Shown here piece by piece: positions 8,002 through 16,633 of a stretch of DNA of 44,228 nucleotides. The DNA comes from Gammaproteobacteria bacterium. GTDB taxonomy: Bacteria > Pseudomonadota > Gammaproteobacteria > Steroidobacterales > Woeseiaceae. The notes beneath the pieces were generated by a model. It searched no databases. It saw nothing but the letters and a program-made list of their open reading frames with translations, and was not told where the DNA came from. The stretch is taken from positions 1 through 44,228 of the forward strand of contig JAHHOT010000068.1 of assembly GCA_018677555.1 (NCBI GenBank), read 5' to 3'. Every line of letters begins with the position of its first letter. The stretch's first letter is position 1. The position numbers and the translations under genes were made by a program.

Positions 8002-9332
8002 ACCTGCGAAAGAATATTCGTTCGCGGGCGGTCAACCTCATGCTGCGTTCCGGTAATGTGCAACGGCAGCTGAACGAACTGAAACGCAAAGTCGGCGGCA
8101 GGGCACACGAAGTCACCGTGTTTCTCGAGCTCGACGACCCCTACTCGTACCTGTTGAGCTGCTATCTGCCTGCGCTCATGCAACATTACGACATCGAGCC
8201 CTCGATTCGATTGACGCGCGCGGTGGGCGGGGAGTACCGGCCGATGCCGGAGCTGCTTGCCGAATACGCGCAGCACGACTGCCGCCTGCTCGCTGCCGAG
8301 CTCGGCGTGCAGTTCCTCGACCTCAGTGATGCGCCTGTGGTGGAGCATCGCCGCGCACTACTGGCGGTACTCGCGGCCGAAAGCGAGAGCGATGATTTCA
8401 CCGCGCTGTTGTTGCGCGTTCTTCGTGCTTACTGGCGCGGCGACTCCGAGTCAGTTTCGCGGCTCGTTGCCGGGGTCAGTCCCGATAGCGGAGTCGCGGA
8501 TGCCCTGCTAGAGACCAACCAGAAGCAGCTGTTGAAACTGGGGCACTACAATGCGGCCACGATTTTTTACGGTGGTGAATGGTATTGGGGTGTTGACCGC
8601 CTGCATTACCTCGTCGACCGTCTCGCCGCCCTGGGACTCAGGCGGGTCGACGGCGAGCACCGTGAGCTGGCGTCACTGCGTCGAGCCATGCAGCCGAACC
8701 TGCCCATGACCGTTCCAGCCAGCGCAAAGACGCTGCCTCAATTGCACATGTACTTTTCCTTTCGCAGTCCGTATTCGTACCTGGCTCTGTCGCGTATTTA
8801 CCGGCTCGCAGACGCATTCGGTCTCGATCTTCGCCTGCACCCGGTGTTGCCAATGGTCCAGCGCGGCCTGGCGGTGCCGCGAACGAAGATCCTGTACATA
8901 TTGAAAGACGCCAAGCGCGAGGCAGACCGGCTCGGTGTGCCGGTCGGCAAGTTTTGTGATCCGGTTGGCGAGGGCGCCGAACGTTGCATCGCGGTGTATT
9001 ACTATGCGCTTGCCCAGCGCAGGGAGAGGGACTTCTGCATCGCCGCCGGCGAAGCGATATTCAACCTCGGCATCGACGTTGCAACGGACGACGGAATGCG
9101 CTCGGTGACCGAAAAAGTTGGCCTGTTCTGGCCGGAGGTCATCGAAGCAATGGCCGACGACGAGTGGCGCGAAACAGCGCAACGAAACCGCGTCGAAATG
9201 ACGGAAGCCGGCGTTTGGGGTGTGCCCTCATTCAGAATTGGTGCCGCCGTGCTGTGGGGCCAGGATCGGGACTGGTTGCTGGCGCGCCAAATCGAAGACA
9301 TGTGCGCCGATGGAGACGGAATACTGGTATGA
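7998..9332 (+). CDS. Tandem HCCA-isomerase/DsbA-like two-domain protein
   Basis: The protein (about 444 residues) contains two copies of the thioredoxin-like fold used by 2-hydroxychromene-2-carboxylate isomerases and kappa-class glutathione transferases. The first copy opens with ELDDPYSYLL (near residue 38), the second with SFRSPYSYLA (near residue 255). Where DsbA has Cys-x-x-Cys, both have a PYS motif, so redox activity is unlikely; glutathione-dependent isomerase or transferase chemistry fits better. The second copy ends with the usual GVWGVPSFRIG cis-proline block and WGQDR. The start is uncertain: TTG 7998 overlaps the ATL stop by 4 nt, and ATG 8040 is the nearest ATG. Its stop overlaps the next gene's ATG. 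Confidence 0.78.
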   Translation: MNLRKNIRSRAVNLMLRSGNVQRQLNELKRKVGGRAHEVTVFLELDDPYSYLLSCYLPALMQHYDIEPSIRLTRAVGGEYRPMPELLAEYAQHDCRLLAAELGVQFLDLSDAPVVEHRRALLAVLAAESESDDFTALLLRVLRAYWRGDSESVSRLVAGVSPDSGVADALLETNQKQLLKLGHYNAATIFYGGEWYWGVDRLHYLVDRLAALGLRRVDGEHRELASLRRAMQPNLPMTVPASAKTLPQLHMYFSFRSPYSYLALSRIYRLADAFGLDLRLHPVLPMVQRGLAVPRTKILYILKDAKREADRLGVPVGKFCDPVGEGAERCIAVYYYALAQRRERDFCIAAGEAIFNLGIDVATDDGMRSVTEKVGLFWPEVIEAMADDEWRETAQRNRVEMTEAGVWGVPSFRIGAAVLWGQDRDWLLARQIEDMCADGDGILV

Positions 9333-9856
9333 GTAAAGCTGCAGTTTATTTTTCCCATGGCCAGGAGAGCGGGCCGTGGGGCAGCAAGATCCGCGCGATG
9401 GCGGAGCTGGCGAAAAATCTCGATTGCGAGATTCAAAGCGTCGACTATCAGGGTATTGCTGATCCAACGGCACGCGTCGAAAAACTGCTGGACGAGGTAC
9501 GCAATGTTTCGGATCCGCTCATACTCGTTGGATCGAGTATGGGCGGCCACGTGGCGACCGCTGCCGCGACAGAAGCGGGAGCGATCGGCGTGTTCGTGCT
9601 GGCGCCGGCATACTTCATGCCGGGCTACGAGGCGCTTACGCCTCTGCCGCCAGCGATGCCGTTGACCATCGTGCACGGCTGGAATGACGATGTCGTGCCG
9701 GTCGACAACAGCATTCGCTTTGCCCGGCAATGCAATGCAACGTTGCACCTGGTCGACGGCGACCACCGTCTCACAGCAAATATCGACGAAATCAACTACT
9801 ATCTGGAAAGATTCATCACGCAGCTGACGCGCAACGCGCAAGGAGTGTCACGATGA
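9329..9856 (+). CDS. YqiA-type alpha/beta-hydrolase (esterase)
   Basis: This 175-residue single-domain alpha/beta hydrolase shows YFSHGQESGPWGSK at the N-terminus, nucleophile elbow GSSMG (Ser70), an acid-containing segment HGWNDDVVP and the catalytic histidine in DGDHRL near the end. Length and order match YqiA-like esterases. There is no signal peptide, so it should be cytoplasmic. Its ATG overlaps the previous stop (ATGA) and its own TGA overlaps the following ATG (ATGA), which makes translational coupling in one operon very likely. The substrate is unknown. Confidence 0.85.
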   Translation: MSKAAVYFSHGQESGPWGSKIRAMAELAKNLDCEIQSVDYQGIADPTARVEKLLDEVRNVSDPLILVGSSMGGHVATAAATEAGAIGVFVLAPAYFMPGYEALTPLPPAMPLTIVHGWNDDVVPVDNSIRFARQCNATLHLVDGDHRLTANIDEINYYLERFITQLTRNAQGVSR

Positions 9857-10056
9857 AGAGATTCATGCTGGTCACCCTGTTTGTCCTCGCCGCCTGTGGC
9901 AGCGAAAAAAAAGCCGAAGAAGAAGGTGTTTTCGACCCGCTGGTCAATACGATCGACAAGGCGGAGGCGGTCGAGGACGCGGCGCTCAAGCACAAGGAAG
10001 AAATGGACAAGCGACTCAAGGAGATGGAGGGCACGGACGGTGGCGAGGAACAGTAA
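9853..10056 (+). CDS. Small lipoprotein with charged helix
   Basis: The 67-residue product starts with a short signal and lipobox (LFVLAACGS), giving a lipid-attached cysteine at about residue 15. The mature part is one strongly charged, Lys/Glu-rich amphipathic helix. Nothing identifies a function. The start codon overlaps the esterase stop by 4 nt, so it closes the overlapping run that begins with the GTPases. Small helical lipoproteins often act as tethers or spacers in the periplasm, but that is inference. Confidence 0.75.
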   Translation: MKRFMLVTLFVLAACGSEKKAEEEGVFDPLVNTIDKAEAVEDAALKHKEEMDKRLKEMEGTDGGEEQ

Positions 10057-10080
10057 TCCAATCAACAGATCGGGGGCAAT

Positions 10081-11361
10081 ATGAAACTGGAAACACAATG
10101 CATTCACGCCGGTGTGCAGCCGGATCCGACGACCAACGCGCGCGGCCTGGCGGTTTACCGCACGAGCTCGTACGTGTTCGACAGCACCGAGCACGCTGCG
10201 AACCTGTTCGCTCTGAAAGAACTCGGCAACATCTACACGCGTATCATGAATCCGACGCAGGATGCGCTGGAGCAGCGAATCGCCGCACTCGAGGGTGGCG
10301 CAGCCGCGCTGGCGCACTCGTCGGGAACGTCGGCAACGTTCAATGCAATCAACAATATCTGCAGTGTCGGCGACGAAATCGTGTCCGCCGCAAATCTTTA
10401 CGGCGGCACCTACACGATGTTCAACGACATCTTTCCGCAGTTCGGCTACAAAGTGCACTTCGTTAATTCGAACAATCCACAGAACATAGCTGACGCGATT
10501 ACGCCGAAAACCAAAGCGGTATATTGCGAGACAGTGTCGAACCCGGCGCTGGAAGTGGCGGACATCGAGGCTATTGCGAACATTGCACACGAGCATTCGA
10601 TACCGTTGATTGTCGATGCCACGTTCACTACGCCGGTACTGCAACGGCCGATCGACTTCGGTGCCGATATCGTTATCGATTCGCTGACCAAATGGATGGG
10701 CGGGCAGGGCGCCGGTATCGGCGGCATCGTTGTGGATTCTGCGCGCTTCGACTGGAAGAACGACAAGTTTCCGACAATGACACAACCGGATTCGAGCTAT
10801 AACGGCATCCGCTGGGCCTACGACCTGCCGGAATCGCTGGCACCCGTTGCCTACATTTTGCGAATGCGTGTCGTGCCAATGCGGAATCTGGGTGCGTGCC
10901 TGAGCCCCGACAACTGCTGGATTTTCGCACAGGGACTCGAAACGCTGCCGTTGCGTATGGAACGTCATTGCAGCAACGCACAGAAAGTCGCGGAATACCT
11001 TGACGATCATCGGCAGGTCGAGTGGGTTCGATATCCGGGCCTTGCCGGTGACTCGATGCATGAAATGAACGACAAGTATCTGAACGGCATGGGCGGCCCG
11101 ATGGTCGTGTTCGGCATCAAAGGCGGCCTTGAAGCTGGCAAGAAATTTATCGAGGGCCTGGAAATGTTCAGTCACCTGGCGAACGTCGGTGACGCAAAAA
11201 GCCTGGCGATTCATCCTGCAACCACGACGCACTCGCAGTTGACGCCCGAGCAGCAGAAGGCGGGTGGCATTGTGCCGGAGCTCGTGCGCCTGTCCGTCGG
11301 AATAGAGCACGTCGACGACATTATCGAGGACATTGACAAGGGTCTTGCCGCCGCGGCGTGA
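10081..11361 (+). CDS. metY: O-acetylhomoserine sulfhydrylase-type PLP enzyme (MetY)
   Basis: This 426-residue protein belongs to the Cys/Met-metabolism PLP family. It begins ETQCIHAGVQPDP, has YTRIMNPTQDALEQRIAALEGG (split here over residues 52-73), and carries the PLP lysine in DSLTKWMGG (Lys204). The long insertion after the PLP site (DSARFDWKND and following) is typical of MetY-type O-acetylhomoserine aminocarboxypropyltransferases rather than MetB or MetC. The expected reaction is O-acetyl-L-homoserine plus sulfide giving homocysteine. A methionine gamma-lyase-like activity cannot be excluded. GGGGG lies 5 nt before the ATG. The gene follows the small lipoprotein by 24 nt and may or may not share its transcript. 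Confidence 0.9.
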   Translation: MKLETQCIHAGVQPDPTTNARGLAVYRTSSYVFDSTEHAANLFALKELGNIYTRIMNPTQDALEQRIAALEGGAAALAHSSGTSATFNAINNICSVGDEIVSAANLYGGTYTMFNDIFPQFGYKVHFVNSNNPQNIADAITPKTKAVYCETVSNPALEVADIEAIANIAHEHSIPLIVDATFTTPVLQRPIDFGADIVIDSLTKWMGGQGAGIGGIVVDSARFDWKNDKFPTMTQPDSSYNGIRWAYDLPESLAPVAYILRMRVVPMRNLGACLSPDNCWIFAQGLETLPLRMERHCSNAQKVAEYLDDHRQVEWVRYPGLAGDSMHEMNDKYLNGMGGPMVVFGIKGGLEAGKKFIEGLEMFSHLANVGDAKSLAIHPATTTHSQLTPEQQKAGGIVPELVRLSVGIEHVDDIIEDIDKGLAAAA

Positions 11362-11362
11362 T

Positions 11363-11393
11363 CCGCGATCGCTGACACTGCCATCGATCGCGG
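11363..11393. repeat. Perfect 9-bp inverted repeat between metY and the transporter gene
   Basis: CCGCGATCG (11363-11371) and CGATCGCGG (11385-11393) are exact reverse complements separated by 13 nt. The repeat lies two bases after the metY stop and 21 nt before the next start. There is no T-tract, so it is not a standard intrinsic terminator; a regulator-binding site or a processing/stabilising hairpin are alternatives. Confidence 0.5.
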
Positions 11394-11414
11394 TGTATCG
11401 GCGACCGCCGCGTT

Positions 11415-12284
11415 TTGAGCAGCCCGCAAATATTGCTGAACGTCGTGCTGTTCGCGATGATCTACTCTGTGGCGCTCGACTTGCGTGGCGTGGATTTTCT
11501 GCGCGTAGCAAGGAACCCTGTGCCCGTCGCGGCGGGCCTGGCGGCGCAATTCGTGCTGCTTCCCGTGGCAACGTTTGCGGCGACGCTCGTGCTCCGGTTG
11601 CCGGCGAACGTCGAGGCAGGAATGCTACTGGTGGCGGCCTGCCCTTGCGGCAGTCTGTCAAACTTTGTCACCCACTACAGCCGCGGTAACACCGCGTTGT
11701 CGGTCAGCATCACCGCGGTTGCCAACCTGATTGCGTTGCTGATGACGCCGACGAACTTCGCCTGGATGGTTGCGGCAAATCCGGAGACGGCCGGCTGGCT
11801 GCGCCAGATCGATGTCGACCCGGCAATGATCTGGGTAAACCTCGCGTTCATCCTGGCGCTGCCGCTGAGCCTGGGGCTGATGACGCGCCGCTGGCTGCCC
11901 GCTTTTGCAGACCTGGCGCGCATGCCGCTGTCGAGGCTCGCTGTGCTTTCGTTGCTCGTGTTCGTGGTCGTCGCCCTGTTTCGCGACCGTCACCTGTTCC
12001 TCACCGGCATCGGCGGGCTGATCGTACTCGTTATCCTGCACAACGCGCTGGGGCTCGCACTCGGTTATTTGAGCGCTGCGATCGTGAAATTGAACACGGC
12101 GGACCGCAAAGCCCTCACATTCGAGACCGGCATGCAAAACTCCGGTCTTGCACTTGCTATCATCGGTACGCAGTTCGATGCGGACGTCGGGATGGTCATT
12201 GTCGCCGGGCTGTGGGGCACCTGGCATATGATCAGCGGTTTTTCGCTGGCGCATTTCTGGAGGACGAGCGAGAGTGCTGGATAA
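11415..12284 (+). CDS. BASS family (bile acid:Na+ symporter-like) transporter
   Basis: This 289-residue polytopic membrane protein has the two signatures of the SLC10-like BASS superfamily: CPCGSLSNFVTHYSRGNTAL in the middle, corresponding to the unwound helix that binds sodium, and ETGMQNSGLALAI near the C-terminus. BASS transporters move organic anions, 2-keto acids or pantoate with sodium. The cargo here cannot be read from sequence. It appears to start at TTG 11415; an ATG at 11457 would remove part of the first helix. It overlaps the following amidohydrolase gene by 11 nt, suggesting import of a substrate that the hydrolase handles. Confidence 0.85.
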   Translation: MSSPQILLNVVLFAMIYSVALDLRGVDFLRVARNPVPVAAGLAAQFVLLPVATFAATLVLRLPANVEAGMLLVAACPCGSLSNFVTHYSRGNTALSVSITAVANLIALLMTPTNFAWMVAANPETAGWLRQIDVDPAMIWVNLAFILALPLSLGLMTRRWLPAFADLARMPLSRLAVLSLLVFVVVALFRDRHLFLTGIGGLIVLVILHNALGLALGYLSAAIVKLNTADRKALTFETGMQNSGLALAIIGTQFDADVGMVIVAGLWGTWHMISGFSLAHFWRTSESAG

Positions 12285-14043
12285 CAGGATCAGGGGCGCG
12301 ACCGTCTACGATGGCAATGGCGGTGAACCGTATACGGCCGACATCGGAATCAAGGACGGCATTATTGCGGCGCTTGGCGGCGACGTTGGTCGGGCGCGCG
12401 AGGAGATCGATGCGTCTGGCGCGATCGTCACGCCCGGCTTCGTCGACATACACACGCATTTCGACGGCCAGGTCTCGTGGGACGAGACGCTGGTGCCGAG
12501 TGTCCTGCACGGTGTCACCAGCTGTGTCATGGGGAATTGCGGCGTGGGTTTTGCACCGCTCAGGGAAAACGAGCAAGAGCGCCTGATCAGCCTGATGGAG
12601 GGGGTGGAGGACATTCCCGGCTCGGTTCTCGCCGAGGGCATCGACTTTCGCTGGGAGTCGTTTCCCGAGTACATGGATGCCATCGACGACATTCCGCACA
12701 GTATCGATTTCGCGGTCCAGGTACCGCACGACGCGCTGCGCCTGTACGTCATGGGAGACCGGGCGGAAAACCTGGAGCCGGCCAGCGAGAGCGACAACGT
12801 CGCTATGCAGGCGATCGTTCGCGACGCGCTGCAGGCAGGGGCCGCGGGCTTCAGTACCGGCCGCACGGACATTCATCGCACAGCCAAAGGACAGTGGACC
12901 CCGTCATCCGAAGCGACGCAGGAAGAACTTTGTGGCATCTCGGCCCAGTTCGCCGGGTTCGACCACGGTGTTATCCAGGTGGTTTCCGATTTCGACCTGT
13001 TGCGAGACAGTGGCCGCTTCGACGAAGAATTCGATCTCATCGATGCGATGGCCGCTGCCAGTGGTGACCGGCCCCTGTCGATGACCTGGTTGCAGCGTGT
13101 ACCGGGCGAAGACCAGTGGCGTGACATCGAGAAGCGCGTTGCCAGCGCTGCGCAACGCGGGCTTGACATCAAGCTGCAGGCAGCTGCGCGTGGCATCGGC
13201 GTGATTACAGGTCTCGACACCAGCTTTCATCCGTTCACCGGCGTGCCGGCATACAAGGAGATTTCATCGCTCCCGCTCGCGGAACGCGTGCAACGCATGC
13301 GCGACCCGAAAGTACGCGAGCGTATGCTCACGGAAAAATCGGAACCGCTGGCCGGCGACGGCAGCCCCGTGCCGCCGTTCGTGGACCAGATCCTCGCGCA
13401 GATCGACCAGCTGTCTGCGCGCATGTTTCCGATGCAGGGCGAAGTCGATTACGAGCCGCCGGTCGAGGCGTCATTCCTGGCGCGAGCGCGGGTCGCGGGG
13501 TGTCGTCCGCTGGAAGCGATTTACGACTACCTCGTTGACGGAGATGGCAACAGTCTTATCTATTTCCCGGTCTTCAACTATGCCGGCGGCAACCTCGATG
13601 TCGTTTACGAAATGCTCAATCATCCGCAGGTCCTTGCATCGCTCAGCGACGCCGGCGCTCACGTCGGCACGATTTGCGACGCCAGCTTTCCGACTACCAT
13701 GCTTGCGCACTGGTGCCGCGATCGCGATGGCAGCAGGCTGCCGCTGCCGCGGGTGGTGCAGATGCTGTCGGCAAATAACGCGGACCACATGGGCTTCAGT
13801 GATCGTGGCCGTATTGGCGTCGGTCAACGCGCGGACATCAACGTTATCGATTTCGACAAGCTGGGTTTGCGGCCGCCCGAGATTCGTCACGACCTGCCGG
13901 GCGGGGGACGCCGCCTGGTGCAGGAAGCCCGGGGCTACGTGGCGACTCTTGTCAAAGGTGAGGTTGTGTGTGCGAATGGCAACGTGAGCGAGGCAAGGCC
14001 TGGACGGCTGATACGGCAGCCGCGACGCAATGCACAGTGCTAG
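12274..14043 (+). CDS. N-acyl-D-amino-acid deacylase family amidohydrolase
   Basis: The 589-residue protein is a urease-superfamily amidohydrolase of the D-aminoacylase type. GFVDIHTHFDGQVSWD near residue 55 holds the HxH metal ligands, and SCVMGNCGVGFAP shortly after holds the cysteine that ligates zinc in D-aminoacylases. The C-terminal LSDAGAHVG provides the catalytic aspartate, and the protein ends with the beta-sandwich that rejoins N- and C-termini. Such enzymes remove N-acyl groups from D-amino acids; some relatives act on other amides. It starts at GTG 12274 with GGAGGACG about 8 nt upstream, inside the end of the transporter gene. There is no export signal. Confidence 0.87.
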   Translation: MLDNRIRGATVYDGNGGEPYTADIGIKDGIIAALGGDVGRAREEIDASGAIVTPGFVDIHTHFDGQVSWDETLVPSVLHGVTSCVMGNCGVGFAPLRENEQERLISLMEGVEDIPGSVLAEGIDFRWESFPEYMDAIDDIPHSIDFAVQVPHDALRLYVMGDRAENLEPASESDNVAMQAIVRDALQAGAAGFSTGRTDIHRTAKGQWTPSSEATQEELCGISAQFAGFDHGVIQVVSDFDLLRDSGRFDEEFDLIDAMAAASGDRPLSMTWLQRVPGEDQWRDIEKRVASAAQRGLDIKLQAAARGIGVITGLDTSFHPFTGVPAYKEISSLPLAERVQRMRDPKVRERMLTEKSEPLAGDGSPVPPFVDQILAQIDQLSARMFPMQGEVDYEPPVEASFLARARVAGCRPLEAIYDYLVDGDGNSLIYFPVFNYAGGNLDVVYEMLNHPQVLASLSDAGAHVGTICDASFPTTMLAHWCRDRDGSRLPLPRVVQMLSANNADHMGFSDRGRIGVGQRADINVIDFDKLGLRPPEIRHDLPGGGRRLVQEARGYVATLVKGEVVCANGNVSEARPGRLIRQPRRNAQC

Positions 14044-14118
14044 CGGCGTCGCGGGAACGCCTTGACCAGCGCGGCAATCTGGCCCGCTACCTAGCACTAT
14101 ATTTCCAAAAATCAATAG

Positions 14119-14146
14119 TTTGCCGAAATTGCGAATTGGTTAAGAT
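14119..14146 (+). promoter_or_regulatory. Possible plsB promoter
   Basis: TTTGCC (14119-14124) and TAAGAT (14141-14146) are separated by 16 nt in an AT-rich stretch that stands out from its surroundings. Transcription would begin only a few bases before the plsB ATG at 14156. No ribosome site is visible in that interval. Confidence 0.35.
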
Positions 14147-14155
14147 AGTCGCTAA

Positions 14156-16633
14156 ATGAATTTCCTCCGTCTACTGTTGCGCCCGTGGTACTGGCTGGCC
14201 AGTCGCGTATTTGCGCTGTGGGCGCGTCCGGTCGTGCATCCCGACGACCCGGCCGCGCTTCTGACCGACCCGCAACGCCCCGTTTGTTACGTGCTCGAGA
14301 CAGGGGGTCTCGCGGATACGCTTGCGCTGGAACGCATTTGCCGGCTGAACGACATGCCATCGCCGATTCGCTCGCTGTCGTTCGGCGAATTACGCGAAGC
14401 GCACCGCCTTGTCGTTATGCGCCGCACGCATGGACTGCTCATGCAACGCAAGGTAAGCACCGGGTCAATGCGTTTGAAGCGACTGGTCAAAGCGAGTATC
14501 GATGCCGGCGGCGAAGAGCTGTTGCTCGTGCCTGTCGCTATTTACTGGGGAAGATCTCCGGACAAGGAACACTCCTTTTTCAAGTTGTTGTTCTCGGAAA
14601 ACTGGGAGATCGCCGGGCGCACCCGCAAATTCTTCGCAACGCTGCTGCACGGCCGCAATACGCTGCTGCGATTCAGTGACGCGTTGCCGATCATGTCCAT
14701 TATCGAGGAAGGTATCGATTCGGAGGTCGCGTATCGAAAAGTGTCGCGTATCTTGCGGGTTCACTTTCGGCAGCGGCGTACAGCGACCGTGGGACCGGAT
14801 CTGTCGCAGCGCGGCTATCTCGTCAACCAGGTGCTGGCGGACCCGCGCGTCGTTCGGGCCGTCGACGCCGAAGCCGGCGATAATCGTGCGCTGCTCGAGC
14901 GAACCCGGCACAAGGCGCGCAAGTACGCGCTGGAGATCGCGGCGAACCGGTCCTACCCGACCATCCGGGTACTCGAGCGGGTACTGCGTCGCGTGTGGAA
15001 CCAGATCTACGACGGCGTAGTGCTGAATCACATCGAGCGTCTGCACGATATCGCTCGTGAGCACGAGGTAATTTACGTCCCCTGTCACCGGAGTCACATC
15101 GACTACCTGCTACTCGGCTACATCGTTTACCACCAGGGACTGAACGTTCCCTACATCGCGGCCGGCATTAACCTGAATATGCCGCTGATTGGGCCGATTT
15201 TGCGTCGAGGTGGCGCATTCTTCCTGCGCCGGAGTTTTCGCGGCAACAAGTTGTACACCGCGGTATTCAATGCCTATGTGCACCAGATCCTGACCCGCGG
15301 TTACCCGGTCAAGTATTTCGTCGAGGGCGGTCGTAGCCGGACCGGCCGTTTGCTGGCGCCAAAGGGCGGCATGCTGGCGATGACCGTCAATTCCTATATC
15401 CGCGATTCACGGCGAAAAATCGCCTTTGTCCCGTTCTATTTCGGCTACGAGAAACTGATCGAAGGGGCGTCGTTCATCAGTGAGCTTGGCGGCGCCGCCA
15501 AGGAGAAAGAATCATTCACGGGCCTGTTGCGATCGGTCAAGTCGCTGCGGGAAAACTTCGGCAAGGTATACGTCAATACGGGCAAGCCGATCCTGCTGGA
15601 TCCGATCCTGGACGAGAAACAGCCGGACTGGCGCGACTTTCCGAACGAGCAGGAGGAAAGACCGCCGGCATTCAACAAGATCATCGACGAACTCGGCCGG
15701 CAAATAATGTCCGGCATCAATTCTGCAGCCGCGGTCACGCCGATCAGTCTTTTGGCAACCGCCCTGTTGTCGACGCCGAAGCAGGCGATGGGCGCGCTCG
15801 AGCTGCACCGGCAGATCCGTCTGTCGATCGATCTTCTCAGTCGCTTCCGCTACTCCGACTCCGTCACGCTGCCGGAAATGACGCCCGAGGAAATCGTGGA
15901 TCATGGCGAGCGCCTGAAGTTCATTCGCAGAACTTCCCATCCACTGGGTGACGTCATCAACGTTGCCGAGCACGAGGCCGTGTTGCTCACCTATTTTCGC
16001 AACAACGTGCAGCATTTATTCGCCGTGCCGGCGTCAGTAGCCTGCTGTTTCATACAGGGTCGGAGGCTCGAACATCGCGAGCTCCAGCGCCTCGTGCGCA
16101 TGATTTACCCTTTCATGCAAAAAGAGCTGTGCCTCAAGTGGCGCTTCGACGACGTCGACGACGTGACGAGTGCCGCAATTGAAGCATTAATCGGGTTGGG
16201 GATCCTGGCGAAAGAGGGCAGTGTGCTTGTGAGGCCGCCTGCAGGCTCCGAACGTGCGTTCCAGCTGCTGTTGCTCGGCCGATCGATGGTGCCGATGTTA
16301 CAGCGTTTCTACCTGGTGATTTCATTGCTGGTAAAGAACGGTTCGGGCACGCTCAGTCGCGCAAAGCTCGAATCGCTTTGCCAGAAGAGCGCACAGCGCC
16401 TCGCGATGGTATACGAACTGCATTCGCCGGACTTCTTCGACAAGGCACTGTTCCAGGACTTCATCAAGACGTTGCGCGATCTCAATGTGTTGCGACGCAA
16501 TGAAGCGGGATTCCTCGAGTTCGATGACAACATCACGCGGATCGGAGAGGATGCGCGGCTCGTGCTCGGCGAGGAGATTCGCCACAGCATACTGTCATTG
16601 ACGTTTTCCGGCCCGGGAGTGGATCGTCTGTGA
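14156..16633 (+). CDS. plsB: Glycerol-3-phosphate 1-O-acyltransferase
   Basis: This 825-residue protein matches PlsB in length and motifs: acyltransferase motif I HRSHID (His311, Asp316, the HX4D catalytic pair), then GGAFFLRRSF and VEGGRSRTGR, the glycerol-3-phosphate binding block. PlsB transfers the first acyl chain from acyl-ACP or acyl-CoA to glycerol-3-phosphate at the inner membrane, the committed step of phospholipid synthesis. The gene starts after a 112-nt gap with a possible promoter very close to the ATG. Its TGA overlaps the GTG start of trhO by 4 nt. Confidence 0.95.
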   Translation: MNFLRLLLRPWYWLASRVFALWARPVVHPDDPAALLTDPQRPVCYVLETGGLADTLALERICRLNDMPSPIRSLSFGELREAHRLVVMRRTHGLLMQRKVSTGSMRLKRLVKASIDAGGEELLLVPVAIYWGRSPDKEHSFFKLLFSENWEIAGRTRKFFATLLHGRNTLLRFSDALPIMSIIEEGIDSEVAYRKVSRILRVHFRQRRTATVGPDLSQRGYLVNQVLADPRVVRAVDAEAGDNRALLERTRHKARKYALEIAANRSYPTIRVLERVLRRVWNQIYDGVVLNHIERLHDIAREHEVIYVPCHRSHIDYLLLGYIVYHQGLNVPYIAAGINLNMPLIGPILRRGGAFFLRRSFRGNKLYTAVFNAYVHQILTRGYPVKYFVEGGRSRTGRLLAPKGGMLAMTVNSYIRDSRRKIAFVPFYFGYEKLIEGASFISELGGAAKEKESFTGLLRSVKSLRENFGKVYVNTGKPILLDPILDEKQPDWRDFPNEQEERPPAFNKIIDELGRQIMSGINSAAAVTPISLLATALLSTPKQAMGALELHRQIRLSIDLLSRFRYSDSVTLPEMTPEEIVDHGERLKFIRRTSHPLGDVINVAEHEAVLLTYFRNNVQHLFAVPASVACCFIQGRRLEHRELQRLVRMIYPFMQKELCLKWRFDDVDDVTSAAIEALIGLGILAKEGSVLVRPPAGSERAFQLLLLGRSMVPMLQRFYLVISLLVKNGSGTLSRAKLESLCQKSAQRLAMVYELHSPDFFDKALFQDFIKTLRDLNVLRRNEAGFLEFDDNITRIGEDARLVLGEEIRHSILSLTFSGPGVDRL

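Noticed and set aside
4830..10056. The GTPase run considered as an anti-phage defence system
   Set aside because: There is no nuclease, NTPase effector, pore-forming toxin or mobile context nearby. Neighbours are housekeeping genes, and composition matches the rest of the window.
9799..11661. A 620-codon open frame on the minus strand across the lipoprotein, metY and transporter genes
   Set aside because: It is antisense to three well-supported genes, shows no family motif and is rich in Arg, His and Val, as expected from the complement of GC-rich coding DNA.
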